The notes under the pieces are model-generated. The model saw only the letters and a program-made list of their open reading frames with translations. It was not told the DNA's origin and searched no databases. Of a DNA stretch of 64,000 bases, positions 1-11,100 are shown piece by piece. The stretch comes from Hyaloscypha bicolor E (Eukaryota > Ascomycota > Leotiomycetes > Helotiales > Hyaloscyphaceae): NCBI RefSeq assembly GCF_002865645.1, contig NW_020194562.1, positions 558,001 to 622,000 of the forward strand. The letters run 5' to 3'. The position numbers and the translations under genes were made by a program. How positions within the stretch are numbered: position 1 is the stretch's first letter; each line of letters begins with the position of its first letter.

Positions 1-2400
1 AGGGACAATAACGGATAATTCCCCAGGCCTCCTCACAACAGCAACACCGATACGTCGATATTCGCCGTCTTTCGAATCAATTGATTCTAGAAGTAGAAGA
101 TTCGCGGCTCCTGTCATAGATTCTATCCCCTCGTTCTTGTCTTCTTCTGATACGCCTTCTGTAAGCGCTATCAAGAAAGCGGCAAATCTTTGATTTGGGT
201 GTGAGGTATGTTGCTGTTCGAACTCAAACGTTGCGTTGGATCTCCCGTTCAGCAGCTGCACGGTGAATGCATGTAAGGCTGGGTATTTGCAAGTCTCTGA
301 GTCCACTTTGTTGCTTTTGGGCAAGCTCTTGTATGTTTCCCAGGAAGGCGATATATTTCGCCAGTACTCTACTGACAGGTCGCCTAGCGGGAATAGAGAA
401 CCCTTGATGGTAAGATAGCCAGACTTAAGCTGGCCATACAGATCTTCAGCCAAAGGCTCAAGATAGATCTTGACAGGTGTTGCGATGTTCTTGATGGGAA
501 TATCGTCACTAATAGCAATATTAGACATCGTAACTCGCCCACCATTGATGCCAGCCCAAGACCAGGACGGAGCTCGGTAAGCAGTCGGTCTCGTAAAGTC
601 CATGTTTGATGGCCCGTATAATCTTTTCTTGGACTTGTCAAGCAGGACGCCCTGTCGCCACCAACAAAGAGACTGCAAAAGCTCGGACTCCCACATTCCA
701 GCGCAGTACTTGTCTTTCGTTATGTCTGCAAAGGCACGGGCTACACCTCCAAGGGCAGGGAGTATGTCGGTATCCTTGGCGTAGTTTCGTCTGCTGTATT
801 CGAAGATGATCTCATGCCATCGAGAGTAGGGGTTCAGATTCAAAGAATTTTCCATGTTGTACTATACCAATTAGAGTATGTCGTCATAGTTGAATTGATA
901 TCCGGATGTTGGACAACTTACACCTGAGCTTGTCATATATTTTGGCAACCACCCAATTCGACTTTTCTGCGTCTCGAGCGCACATACCTGCTTGAGGAGG
1001 CCAAATTGCAGGCCTCGATATACAGCATTTGCTCTGTTCTTCCAAATTTTGTTGTGGAAGAAGTCTTTGCTATCAAATAGATGATCCATCATCACCATAT
1101 GACCACCTTCCGTAAACCGTCCCCTGCTGCATTCCCACATGACTTGATCCTTACGGAACGACAAGCTCCGTGGCGCCAATAGGCTCTCTTGCAAAGTCCA
1201 AATCCGCCTCTGAAGTGGATTCGTGTATGACATATCAACTGCGTTACAAAAGCTTGGTCGAAGCCAAACGGTGGACTGCTCCCCACTATCTCGGAACGGC
1301 AGCTGACAGGGTTCACACGTGAAAGGTGGCCGAGGAGCATAGATCCCGGCAGCGGTGGAGGGGGACTCGGAAGCTATAATGGTGACTGCAGCGCCAGAGT
1401 ACACATCCTGCATTCGCGCGGCTTCAACCCGCCAGTCGGTGGCGGAATCTTGCAATATGCATAACGCATCGATCCAAAGATACTGCAGTCCCAAGTTCTG
1501 GGTAATCCGGATGGCATCTCGGAGCGTTGCTGGCCATTTCTCCAAGGCAATGCCGGCTCTGAAGTCCTCGAAGGTGTCACTCCTGAGAGTAAACTTGGCG
1601 ATACCAGGTCCCCAGCAGTAGCTCAGTGCTGCCCAGGAGATGGTGCTTGGGGCTTCGTCCACCTCAATGTGAGGATCAATATTTCTCTTCCTTCCGACAT
1701 TTATGAGCCTCGTGGGCCGGCGAAATGACCTTGCAGGGCCACATTCTGGGTGGTTATGGAGGCACTCTTGAAACCATTCCATTCCTGTCACCCGGCATAG
1801 TTCCGAGTCCGAGTGAGGGGCAACTGGCGTTCCTACAAACTTTGAAATTTTTCGAGCTACGGAGTCTAGAGGGTGTTAATCCTAAGCTTGAACAACTTAG
1901 CTAAACTCACGTCTTTCAGAAAAGACATCAAATGTGCACAAGGTACGAGATGATTGGCCATCTGGCCGTTGCGTGACAATGATGATAGGCATCTCGGCTT
2001 TGGAGACATTGTGACTACTCGTGCCAATAAACAATTGGCCTTGTCTAGCATCGTCAATCGCTTTGTCTACCGTCTCGGACCTCTCCGCACTTGTTGACCA
2101 TGACTTGAAGATCAATCTGCAGAACGTGCAGCCAGTGTTCGCGGATGCTTTCAGGGCACCTAAGCTGCTTTGATGCTGGAAGAAATTGGGCAACCCAGGT
2201 TTGTATTCCAAGAAGTCGTAGAGAAGACCGGTCAGTACAGTTTCTTCTCTGGTTGATGGCTGAGCCTCAGATTGAGCGAGGAGTTCTTGGATATCGAGCT
2301 TCTGACAAACGTCGCAAAGATTTATCGACGCTGTGTGGGCATCGCAAGCACCCAAGGTTGATTTTTGAACCTCGATCAAGGGTATGGGGGGCATTTTCAT
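1..2400 (-). CDS. HET-domain (heterokaryon incompatibility) protein, 3' end beyond window
   Basis: Three exons on the minus strand: 2400-1911, 1865-922 and 861-1, the last running off the window. Splicing at consensus GT...AG sites keeps one open frame of at least 765 residues. Seen in the translation: two Cys pairs near the N-terminus (C29/C32, C91/C94); AALSYCWG at about residues 242-249; YLWIDALCILQDS at about 292-304; RIWTLQE at about 384-390; and YRAPSWSWA at about 573-581. This motif order is typical of fungal HET proteins (PF06985). Known for the family: some members trigger cell death when genetically unlike hyphae fuse, but most have no tested role. The ATG at 2400 has A at -3 and is followed by an alternative in-frame ATG at 2394. 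Base composition is normal and there are no RIP-type stops, although RIPed DNA begins about 240 bp upstream. The family call is firm; the exact function is unknown. Confidence 0.93.
862..921 (-). other. Intron 2 of the HET gene (60 nt)
   Basis: Donor GTAAGT follows ...AGCTCAGGT and acceptor GGTATAG ends at 862. The intron is phase 0: exon 2 ends at 922 on a full codon and exon 3 (from 861) stays open to the window edge. Without removal, translation stops inside the intron at about 871. Confidence 0.88.
1866..1910 (-). other. Intron 1 of the HET gene (45 nt)
   Basis: Donor GTGAGT starts at 1910 and acceptor TCTAG ends at 1866 on the minus strand, with a possible branch site (ATTAACA) about 10 nt before the acceptor. 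Exon 1 has 490 nt (163 codons plus 1), so the split codon becomes CAC (His164). Reading resumes in the HET-core frame without a stop. Confidence 0.88.
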
Positions 2401-2640
2401 TGTTCAATCGATTGATGTATATACAATGAGGATCGTGGAACGCGGGTGTTAATAGACGAGGCGGCGGCAGCAAAGTAAGCAAGCCAGTTTGCGGCGTGAG
2501 CTGAGCCACACAGAATCAGTGACTGACTGCATGAAGGTTAGTGGCCAAAATCGCCGAAGTGGATGTTGGTACCGAGGCCGATAGCGATGCTCCTGCCAAA
2601 ACCCCGAAATGACATTGCATAATGTATTTGCGCACATCGC
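2401..2640 (-). promoter_or_regulatory. 5' flank of the HET gene
   Basis: GC-normal sequence upstream of the HET start codon, ending where the A+T-rich block starts near 2640. A TATATA-like run lies about 15-25 bp before the ATG, but no transcription start can be placed. A CACGTG E-box core at about 2813-2818 lies in the A+T-rich side. Promoter function is inferred from position only. Confidence 0.35.
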
Positions 2641-2880
2641 ACTCGATACTAGAAAATCAAAATTTAATAATTAATGATTCTATTACTAATGCGTAATATC
2701 CAAGCCTCATTGGATATATTTAAGTCATTTTGGGCTAATTGGGTAAAGCAGATAGTATTGATTCTAAGAATAATTCAAGTTAATAGATTGTGGTAATGTG
2801 AAGCCTATTATTCACGTGACTTACTTCCCTTTTCTAATACCTCGCAATACTAGAAACCTGATAGATTTATTTAATATTAA

Positions 2881-3100
2881 ATTAATAATAGAGATATATG
2901 TAATAGTAAATAATTCGTTCTATTTATATATTTCTTTAAGCCTTAGAAATACATATATTTCTAGGCTATAGATATTTAAATAGAAGTACTAGTTTATTTA
3001 CTATTAAATCTAATTAGTTAAAATATATTAAGAATAAAATACTACTAATCTAGTTTTATAATACTAATATATATATATAAAATTAGTATAGAAAATTAAG
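2881..3100 (+). repeat. Direct repeat, copy 1 (about 220 bp)
   Basis: Pairs with about 3700-3943. Both copies begin ATTAATAATA, continue through TAATAGTAAA and later share AATACTACTAAT and AAAATTAGTATA. Differences are mostly RIP-like transitions plus small gaps. The pair could be old terminal repeats of a small element; the ends are not sharp. Confidence 0.5.
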
Positions 3101-3146
3101 GTAATAATTAATTCTTTACTTGCTATTAATCTTATTATTTCTAGTA

Positions 3147-3460
3147 TCCCTATAAGTTTTTTATTCTTATACCGGAATATAGATAAAGAAAAAGAAAAAG
3201 AGAAAAAGAAAAGAAGATATATATATAGATTTAATAGAGTAATTACTATATATTAGAAATACTAATTTTTGGTAATTTTTAGGCAATTTTCGGGTATTTC
3301 TTATTTTATAGGCTTTTTATTTATATACCAAAATATAAATAAAGAGAATAAAAGAAAGAGAAGAAAAGAAAGAAATATCTATTTTTGAAAAAAGTAATTA
3401 TTATATATAATAATTACTAATTTTTGGACGATTTTCCTATAATTTTTAATATTTCTTATT
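3147..3460 (+). repeat. Tandem duplication, two units of about 156 bp
   Basis: Each unit has a TTTTTAT...ATACC start, then a long purine-rich run (GA/AAAG), then TAATTACTATATA and ACTAATTTTTGG. The anchor ACCGGAATAT/ACCAAAATAT recurs at 3171 and 3328, and ACTAATTTTTGG at 3261 and 3416. The dimer lies between the two copies of the 2881/3700 direct repeat. Confidence 0.6.
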
Positions 3461-3699
3461 CTATTTCATTCTATTCTAATTAATATAAAAATATTACTAA
3501 TTACTAGAAATTTGAAATTTTTATAGCATTTATTAACTAGCTATATAATAAGAATATTAGAGTTAATATATAATACAAATTATATATAGTCTAGAAATCA
3601 AGTTTATTTATATTAATTAGCCTTATTTTTCTAATACTAAAATACTAATCTTTAGTACTTTATAATAGTATAAATTTAGGAGCTAAATTTTAAAATAAT

Positions 3700-3943
3700 A
3701 TTAATAATAAAAATATATATAATAGTAAAAAATTATTCTATTTTTTAGTTTATTTAAATAAAATATATATATATATATATATATATTTCTATATTTAAGT
3801 ATTCGGATAAAAGAACTATTTTATTTACTATTATATAGTTTATTATTATTATATCCGGATTTTTTATAGAAATTAAGAATATAATACTACTAATTCTACT
3901 TAATAATATAAAAGTATATATAAAATTAGTATAAAAAATAAAG
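3700..3943 (+). repeat. Direct repeat, copy 2 (about 240 bp)
   Basis: Partner of about 2881-3100, same orientation. It includes a pure AT-dinucleotide run (about 3763-3786) that is absent from copy 1. Confidence 0.5.
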
Positions 3944-4021
3944 ATTTTAGCTATATTTATATTAGTAAAAATAGTTAATAGTAGTCTTTCTATTATAGGA
4001 CTTCTAATTTAGTATTTTATA

Positions 4022-4095
4022 TATTAAGAAAAGAAAAAAAAAAATAAAAAAAATAAAAAAATATATATAAATAAATAAATAAATAAATATAATAA
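4022..4095 (+). repeat. A-rich / AAAT simple repeat
   Basis: A run of A with scattered G/T followed by about five AAAT units. It could be slippage or the remains of a poly(A) tail; no adjacent LINE-type frame could be recognised. Confidence 0.55.
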
Positions 4096-6373
4096 TAGAA
4101 GAATTATAGAAATATAAGATAAATTATATAATATTTATTTTATATTAATTATTTTCTTGCCCCGATTATTTAAAAACCTTTTTATATTACCTAATTTTTC
4201 TTTTTTATAACTATTTTCTTATTATTATATAACTTTAATATAAACTTTTAATATATTTCAAATAGAAATAATTTATTAAAAAATAATCCAGATTTAAGGC
4301 CTATACTAGCCGCCTTTATTTTCTATTTTTTTAATACCTTAATATCTTTTTTTAATATAATTATTATAGCTATTTATATGAATTAAGATAATTTTCCAAT
4401 TAATAATAAAAGCAAACTTTAAGTTACTATTACTCGGATAAGCTATTTCTTTTATTAGATAATATATAGGGCTAATATAATTAGTTCTATATTTATAAAA
4501 TAATAATAAAATAGAATAAGATTATTAGTATTAATTAAATACTTAAAAAACTTTTCAAGTTTCGAAACTATAATATAAACTATATAAATACTTGTCTAAT
4601 TAGTAAAATACTATATAATTATCGAGTTTTTAAAGCTAATTTAATTTAATACTAGTAAGTTATTTAGTTAGTCTAGCTATAGAACTTTCCTAATTAGATT
4701 TAGTAGAATTTTATAAACTACTAACTTATATAAAAAGTATATAAATAAATAAGAAATTTTTATAAACTATATTAAGCTAAAGAATTATTATAATAGTATA
4801 TATAATAATTATAAGAGGTAAGATAAGAAAGCTAATTATAAAATAAGAAATATAAATAAATATAAGTTTAGGTATATAAAGAAACTACTAGAAAAAATAT
4901 ATGAAATAGTAAAAGAAAAAAGAACTATAAAGCTAGTTAATTATAAACTAGCTAATAGAAGAAAGACTTAATAAATAAAGCCTAGTTATATAATAAATAG
5001 AAGAATTTTATATATTTAAAAATATCTAAAAATATAGCTTTTATATATAGAAAAACATATAGAATTTAGTTCTCTAATCTTAATTCTATAAAATAAACTA
5101 AAACTTTAGAAATAGCTAGTTAAGAATTAAATAAATAAATGAGTTCTAATTATAATAAAAAATCTAATTATTTCTTATAATTAATAGACTTAATAATACG
5201 TTTTATAGAAGTTATATAATAGAATTATTTAGGAGAAATAGGCTTAATTATTTCTATATACTAGTAAAGAGCAGGTATTTTCTAATATTTAGTATTAGTA
5301 GTAAGAGTAAAAATAAGTAATTAGATTAAAAGTAGTAAATAGTTATTAGGCTTTAGAAAGAAATTAGAAGATCTAGGAAATGGCTTTTTTAATATAGGTA
5401 TATTAGATTCTAATAAGAATATAGAAATTAGATAATTAGATAAATCTATAATAGGCTTTTTTAAGGCAGGTTAATTTATAATTAAGTTAGAGTTTACTAA
5501 TAAATCAGGATTTTAAATAAATATATATTAGAAGAAAAAAATAAAAGAAAAAATAAGTTTATATAATTATCTCAAATTCTATTTAAGAATTAATAATAAT
5601 AAAAGAACTAGAAGTTTTATATTCTAGTTTATTTATTCTAAAAATTATTTCAGAAGTTTTATTTTCTGAAATAACTAATTATATCCCGAAGTTTATAATA
5701 AAGAAATTAATAGAATTAAGAATATAACTAAGCTAAATTAGCTCTTTATATTTAGTATAATTAAGTATTTTAAAAGTATTATAGTCGGATATATTACTTA
5801 ATATTTATATAGTAATACTTGCTTTAAATCCCCGAATACTAATAAATAATAGCTTAAGGCTATAAATATATTTCCTAACTAATTAAACTATTAATAGAGT
5901 AATATTATAGAACTCGGAATTCTTTTTATTACTAGAATAAAACTCAAATTTTTTCTTTTAAAACTAGAAAATAATATAATTATTATATTATAAATAATTA
6001 TAAAATTAGTATTCTTTAAATATTAGCTAAATATATTTTAATATAAATTCTTTAATAAAGGAAATAGTATAGTTTTAGAAATAGTAAATGTATTTGGCTA
6101 TAAATATTAGTAATTATATAATATAAGAAAGAAAAAGAAATATATTTACTAGCTTTCTTATATTTTAATTATATTTTAATATTTTTCTAATAAATATCTA
6201 GTAATATATATTCGAACTTATATATAATCTAATATATTAGAAACTTCTCTAATATTAATTATATTTTACTTTTTTTTCTTTTTTTACTAGAGTTATTTAT
6301 TAGTTATATTAAGGCTATAGAAGTAATAAAAAATAGTTCTATAAAATTACTTATATATTAAGAAATAAAAAGT

Positions 6374-6515
6374 TATTATAAATAGTAAGAAATAGTAATT
6401 TTATATAAATAATTATTTAATTAAAAGCTTATAAAAAGCCTCTGGATTTAGCTAAATAATAGAAAGCTATTAAGTAAATAAAGCTAAGCTCTCTAGTACT
6501 TGTATCTATATAATA
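6374..6515 (+). repeat. Element E terminal repeat, left
   Basis: 142 bp. Aligns end to end with 8074-8215, with transitions as the main differences. The terminal TATTATA/TATAATA are inverted copies of each other. Confidence 0.75.
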
Positions 6516-8073
6516 TATTTTCTAGAGGCTTTTAATTTTATATATAAAGGAAATAGCTAATAAAGTATTTCTATAAAATACCTCTAGCCAAAAAGAAGTA
6601 TATATATAGTTTATTTACCCTAATTGAGAGCTAAGAAACCGTTATTCCCTAGCGCCTCATATTAAGCTAATAGAACTAAAAAGAATAGGAAATAAAGTAT
6701 TTCTAGCTATCTCTAGTAGTATATTTAGTTTCAAAAAAGCCTAGCTCTAGTCCCGGACGGCTCTATAAGCCCAAAGCCAGGAAACTATATTATATATACT
6801 ATTAGTACTCAAAGTCTCTTAATAACTTTGTTTCCTTAATCTAATCTTTTTTTTTAAGCTACCTATATAGCTTCTTATATCTCTTTACTAAGCGTTTTTA
6901 TATAGCCTTTAATTACTTGTCTATAGGATATAAATCAAGTTTCCTAGTATAGGAATTAGTAGTTATAAGCTCTAAAATAAAGTAATTAACGGGTTTCTAT
7001 AAGTGCTTTTCTATTCTTGTTTTTTTATAAGAATATAAGTAGCTTTATAAATCGGATTATTTATTAAGAGAAATATAGATCCCAAATAAAGAGTATTACT
7101 CGTTTTACTAAATTAAGGCCTTAAAGATTCTTTTGTATTACTCGAGTATATAAATAGGCTCTCCAAGTATATTAGCCTCAATTACTAAAGCAAGTTACTA
7201 TATTCTCTAAATAGGTAGAAACTTAATAGTTACTACTTAAAGGAAATCCTTAATTACCAGGAATTCTTTAACTTCTGTAACTTAGTAGATTTGAGCTTAT
7301 ATAAGAGCTTGGTACTAATTATTAATCCAGGCTTTAGAAGCTTCTGAATCTATTCTACTATAGTCTAGAATTCTCTTATTATTCTCTTTTACTTATTTCT
7401 GAATATTATTTTCTAATAGCTAGAATTTATTATAAAGAGCTCGTATAATATTCTAAAAAAAGAGCCTTTATTAGGAAATAAGTAACTTAAGGTATAATAT
7501 AAGTAAAGGAGGTTCTATTATATAGTATATCTAATTTCAAATATTCTAATATCGAGAGCTTTATACTAATTAATTTGACTATTTAATAGTATACTTCTTG
7601 AGCCTAAATAAGTATTTCTTTTTAATATTATTAAAACGAGCTAAATATAAAGCTCTTAGTTATATTTCCTTTTCTGCTTTTGGCCTTTTATCTATATCCC
7701 ATATTACTAATAGAGTATTTCGCTCGATATTTAATTACTTAATTATTTAATTAATTATAAGAAAAAGAAGGAACTTTATAGAAAGTAGATAAGGAGCTTC
7801 TAGAATATCGGAATTAATAAGATACTATATATTTCAAAAAGTGAAATTAATTTTAAGCTTTATATATTATTTAGAAAAGCTCCTATAATTAGTAAGATAT
7901 ATATTAAAGATTAATAAAGCTACTATTCTAAAGAGAGAAATAAAAAGAGAGATTATAAAAACAGGTAAAACGTATTCTTTTAATAGTTATAACTATAATA
8001 AGAATAATTATAATTACTAGAATACTTATTAATTACTAATAAAGGTAGATAGCTAATATTTCGGGCTTATAAC

Positions 8074-8215
8074 TATTATAAATAGTAAGAAATAGTAATT
8101 TTATATAAATAGTTATCTAATTAGAAGCTTATAAAAAGCCTCTAGATTTAGCTAAATAATAAAGAACTATTAAATAAGTAAAGCTGAGCTTTCTAGTACT
8201 TATATTTATATAATA
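8074..8215 (+). repeat. Element E terminal repeat, right
   Basis: 142 bp, partner of 6374-6515. Followed directly by GAAGC, the presumed target duplication. Confidence 0.75.
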
Positions 8216-9036
8216 GAAGCTATTTAGTATAAAAAGAATTATATATTCTAATAATTAAATTATTTTGGTATTTAATATTCTAGATTATTTGAAATCTTAT
8301 TATACTAGAAAAGCTATTATTAATAGAATTAGTTCTATTTCCAAGAATATAAAATTTATAAAAATAATAATAAAATAAATAAAATACTAGAATTTATTAA
8401 AAGTAGCTTATTAAAATAGATCTGGAAAGTAGTTATTAAAAGATATAAGTACTAGAAATAAGCTAATTAAAAAAAAAACTAAAATATTATTAAATATTAT
8501 AGAAAGCTAGCTAATACTAGATTATATAAGAGTAGTAAAATAAGTAATAGAAATAGAGGTTTATAAACCAGATTTAATACTATTAGATCTATAAATATAA
8601 TACTAATTATAGAACTTAATAATAAATCTATAAAAGTATTTTTTGAGATTTCGGGCTATATTTAGGCAGGTATTTTATTATAGAATTATATATTTCAAAA
8701 AATTAATTAAAGTTAGTTTGAATATTATAATTGAAATTTTAAAGGAAATTAAAAAGTTTAAAATATAGAATTAGTTATATAAATAGCTAGAAAGTAATTT
8801 CTATAAATAAATAATAAAGAAATTAGAAAAAGAAATATATATTTTATATATTTAAGCTAACTAATTCTTTTTAAAACTATTTATAATTCAAGCTATTATT
8901 TCTAATATAAAGAAAGCCTTTCGAGAAAGTTAATAGTATTATAGATTAGAAAGTCTAATTATTTTATAATACTTAAACTCGGAAATTAAAATTAGACCAG
9001 AAGATTTTATTTAGAATACTTTCTTTTATAATAGTA
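8216..9036. other. RIPed A+T-rich DNA left of A1
   Basis: No intact gene. About 8700-9030 on the plus strand reads as decayed coding sequence with stops in Gln-like positions, for example a stretch near 8940-9030 reading YYRLESLIIL then IRPEDFIQNTFF with RIP stops between. I do not recognise the family. A1 was inserted here, so the continuation should be at 22143 onward. Confidence 0.5.
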
Positions 9037-9337
9037 TAATATAGCAGGCTATACTTATTAAAAATTATATTATTTTAGTGGTTTTGAGGTTTATGTCATA
9101 TAGTAAAGGCCGCGGCCTTTTATATGTAACTTGCGGAAATCATATAAGAAAGCTGGTTTTTCTATAAACTTAGAAAATAATCCTTTATATATATTTAATT
9201 AATTAAGCCTTTATATACTATATACTATTTATGCTTTACTATTTACGTTTTTAATTTATTATTTTACTATTTAGTTACGTTTTGTACTCTGGTATACTTT
9301 ATATGGGTTTTTGTTTTATTATAGTTTCCCTCTTATA
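9037..9337 (+). repeat. A1 5' LTR
   Basis: About 301 bp, aligning with 21836-22138, 58555-58859 and the split A2 LTR at 25960. It starts TATAATATAGCAGGC, which is TGTGGTACGGCAGGC in the unmutated copy at 25960. It contains the 36-bp palindrome at 9095-9130 in its most GC-rich form. Confidence 0.9.
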
Positions 9338-10379
9338 TATTTTATAGTAAGTAATATAAGAAGAATAGAAACTTTATAGTTAAGATAATACTCTTATGAA
9401 GTTCTGAGGGACGTTTATAAGGCGGATTATTAGCTTAGCAAGTTAGGAGAGAAAAGGGCTATTATAATACCTTAAGCCTAAGGCCAAAATATTAAGGATA
9501 TATAAGTATTAATCTCAGTATCTTATATTAATTTCTAATATATCTAGTAACTTGAATACAAGTTAGCCACAAGATATAGTTACTAGTATAGTATATAAAA
9601 GTAGTAAGAATAGAGGCTAATTATAGAAGAAAAAGGAGCAGAGGAAATAAAATAGGAAATATTATACTAAGATAATACAAGTTAGACCTTAGTTAGAAAT
9701 AGACTTTAGTATACGGAAATAAGATTATACTATTAATTTATATATTATTTTTAGTTATAGTAAAAGTCGGAATTAAAGTAGCTTTAATCTTAGTAATAAA
9801 GCTTACTTCTAAGTCCGAAAAGAATACCTAAAATAGGAAATACCCTTAATTTCAAGTAAAATAATAAATAGAAATCGGAAAGAATTAAAAGAAAATCGGA
9901 AATAAGAAATTATATAGATAAATTAGAGAAGTCTCTAGAGAAAGGAGAGATTACTAAGTAGAAATAATAAGAAGAATTCAGGGAAATTAGAGAAAATAGT
10001 AGAATTAGAGAAATTATTTTTATTATTATTATTTTTATTACGTTTATTAATAGTACTATAAAGTATACCTAGTTCGGCGAAATTAAGGGAAAATACTATA
10101 GGTATTAAGCCAAAGAAATAGGAAAGAAAGTATAAGTAATAGGAATAAGACTAGAAAAGCTATTACCTTATTACTACTAATACTAAAACTCGAACCTTAA
10201 TTATATCTATTATTATTAACTAGTTTCTTCCTAATCCCGGTTCCTAAACTGAAAGACATACTTAAATAGGAAGTTAGTTTTTTAGGAACCTTATTAGTAG
10301 AAGTCTTAGGTACGGAAACTTTATAATTAATTATAGAAGAAATTATTAAGATTAATATAGCTGAGAATAAGTATATACT

Positions 10380-11100
10380 AGTACCGGATTTAAATCTACT
10401 ATTTACGGGAGCTCCTGAAATACTATGATTTCAGGGAAGTAATATCTTTATATTCTTAAAATAGTATATGAATATATATAAGAACTATTATATTCCTAAT
10501 AATACTAAAAGAAAGAGAATTATTCGTTATATCTCTCCTACTTATAAGAATTAGATTAAGGCTATACCGGAGTACTATACTAATAATTCAGGAGATTACT
10601 AGGAAACCAAGTTCTTTAAAGCCTTACTAAAGAAATTCCGAGAGTATAATTAGGAAATACTTAAAATTAGCCGCGACTTTCTTAATTAGATTATTATATG
10701 AGCCTAGAATAGAAGAATCTCTTTTAAGTCTTATATTAATATATTTAATAAATATTAAAGAAATTACTAAAGAGAAAAGAAATAAATAAGATTACTTAGT
10801 ACCGAGAGTTTATAAGAGAATTATCTATTCTAGTAAGGAATTATATTCTTAAGAATACGAATTTTGAGCCTATAAATATTTCTACTTATAAATATAGTAA
10901 GATATATAAGAAGGTAATAATATTCTATTAATATAAAGAAAAGAAATACTATTTTAATATTACTAATAATCCAGATATATCTAGATTTAGATAAGAATAC
11001 TTAGATATAATAGTTTATAATATAGTTCCTAAACCAGAAAACAATTATTTTTTACCGGTTCCTTCTATTATATTTCCTAAAGCTACTATAAATATAAGTG
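10380..11100 (+). pseudogene. A1 gag-like region, RIPed
   Basis: Translation with RIP stops tolerated gives a Gag-like stretch: LFTGAPEILQFQG, then FLKQYMNIYK, then a segment resembling the FxG...FL...Y capsid pattern of fungal Gypsy elements. Further on (about 11540-11680) a Cys/Tyr-rich stretch could be a ruined zinc knuckle. Several stops interrupt it. The counterpart in A2 is at about 33770-34450. Gag would form the particle that packages the element RNA. The call rests on position and weak similarity. Confidence 0.6.

Larger units (their letters stand above)
2641..6373. other. RIPed A+T-rich DNA, unclassified
   Basis: Very A+T-rich with dense TAA/TAG stops in all frames and no intact gene. 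About 2641-4140 is simple and repeat-like. About 4440-5900 looks faintly like decayed coding DNA on the plus strand (stretches where the stops fall in Gln-like positions), but I could not assign it to a transposon class. The run from 8216 to 9036 and that after 22138 may belong to the same old sequence, since E and A1 were inserted into it. Confidence 0.6.
6374..8215. mobile_element. Element E: small LTR-type element without recognisable pol
   Basis: 1842 bp bounded by 142-bp direct repeats (6374-6515 and 8074-8215). Each repeat begins TATTATAAATAG and ends TATATAATA, consistent with RIPed TG...CA ends. The flanks AAAGT (6369-6373) and GAAGC (8216-8220) differ only by transitions and fit a 5-bp target duplication. 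The 1.56-kb interior is less A+T-rich than its surroundings (for example around 6620-6790) and shows no reverse transcriptase or integrase motif. This layout fits a non-autonomous LTR element (TRIM/LARD-like). A decayed unknown gag-like gene in the interior cannot be excluded. Confidence 0.72.

Noticed and set aside
236..1621. Several 60-90-codon plus- and minus-strand frames at 236-418, 384-641, 602-809, 1092-1340, 1355-1621 and 1374-1580
   Set aside because: All overlap the HET exons in other frames, and the HET frame carries clear family motifs across the whole span.
1866..2637. Frames at 1866-2057, 2145-2429, 2267-2509 and 2449-2637
   Set aside because: Shadows of HET exon 1 or its 5' flank, with low-complexity or unlikely compositions and no motifs.
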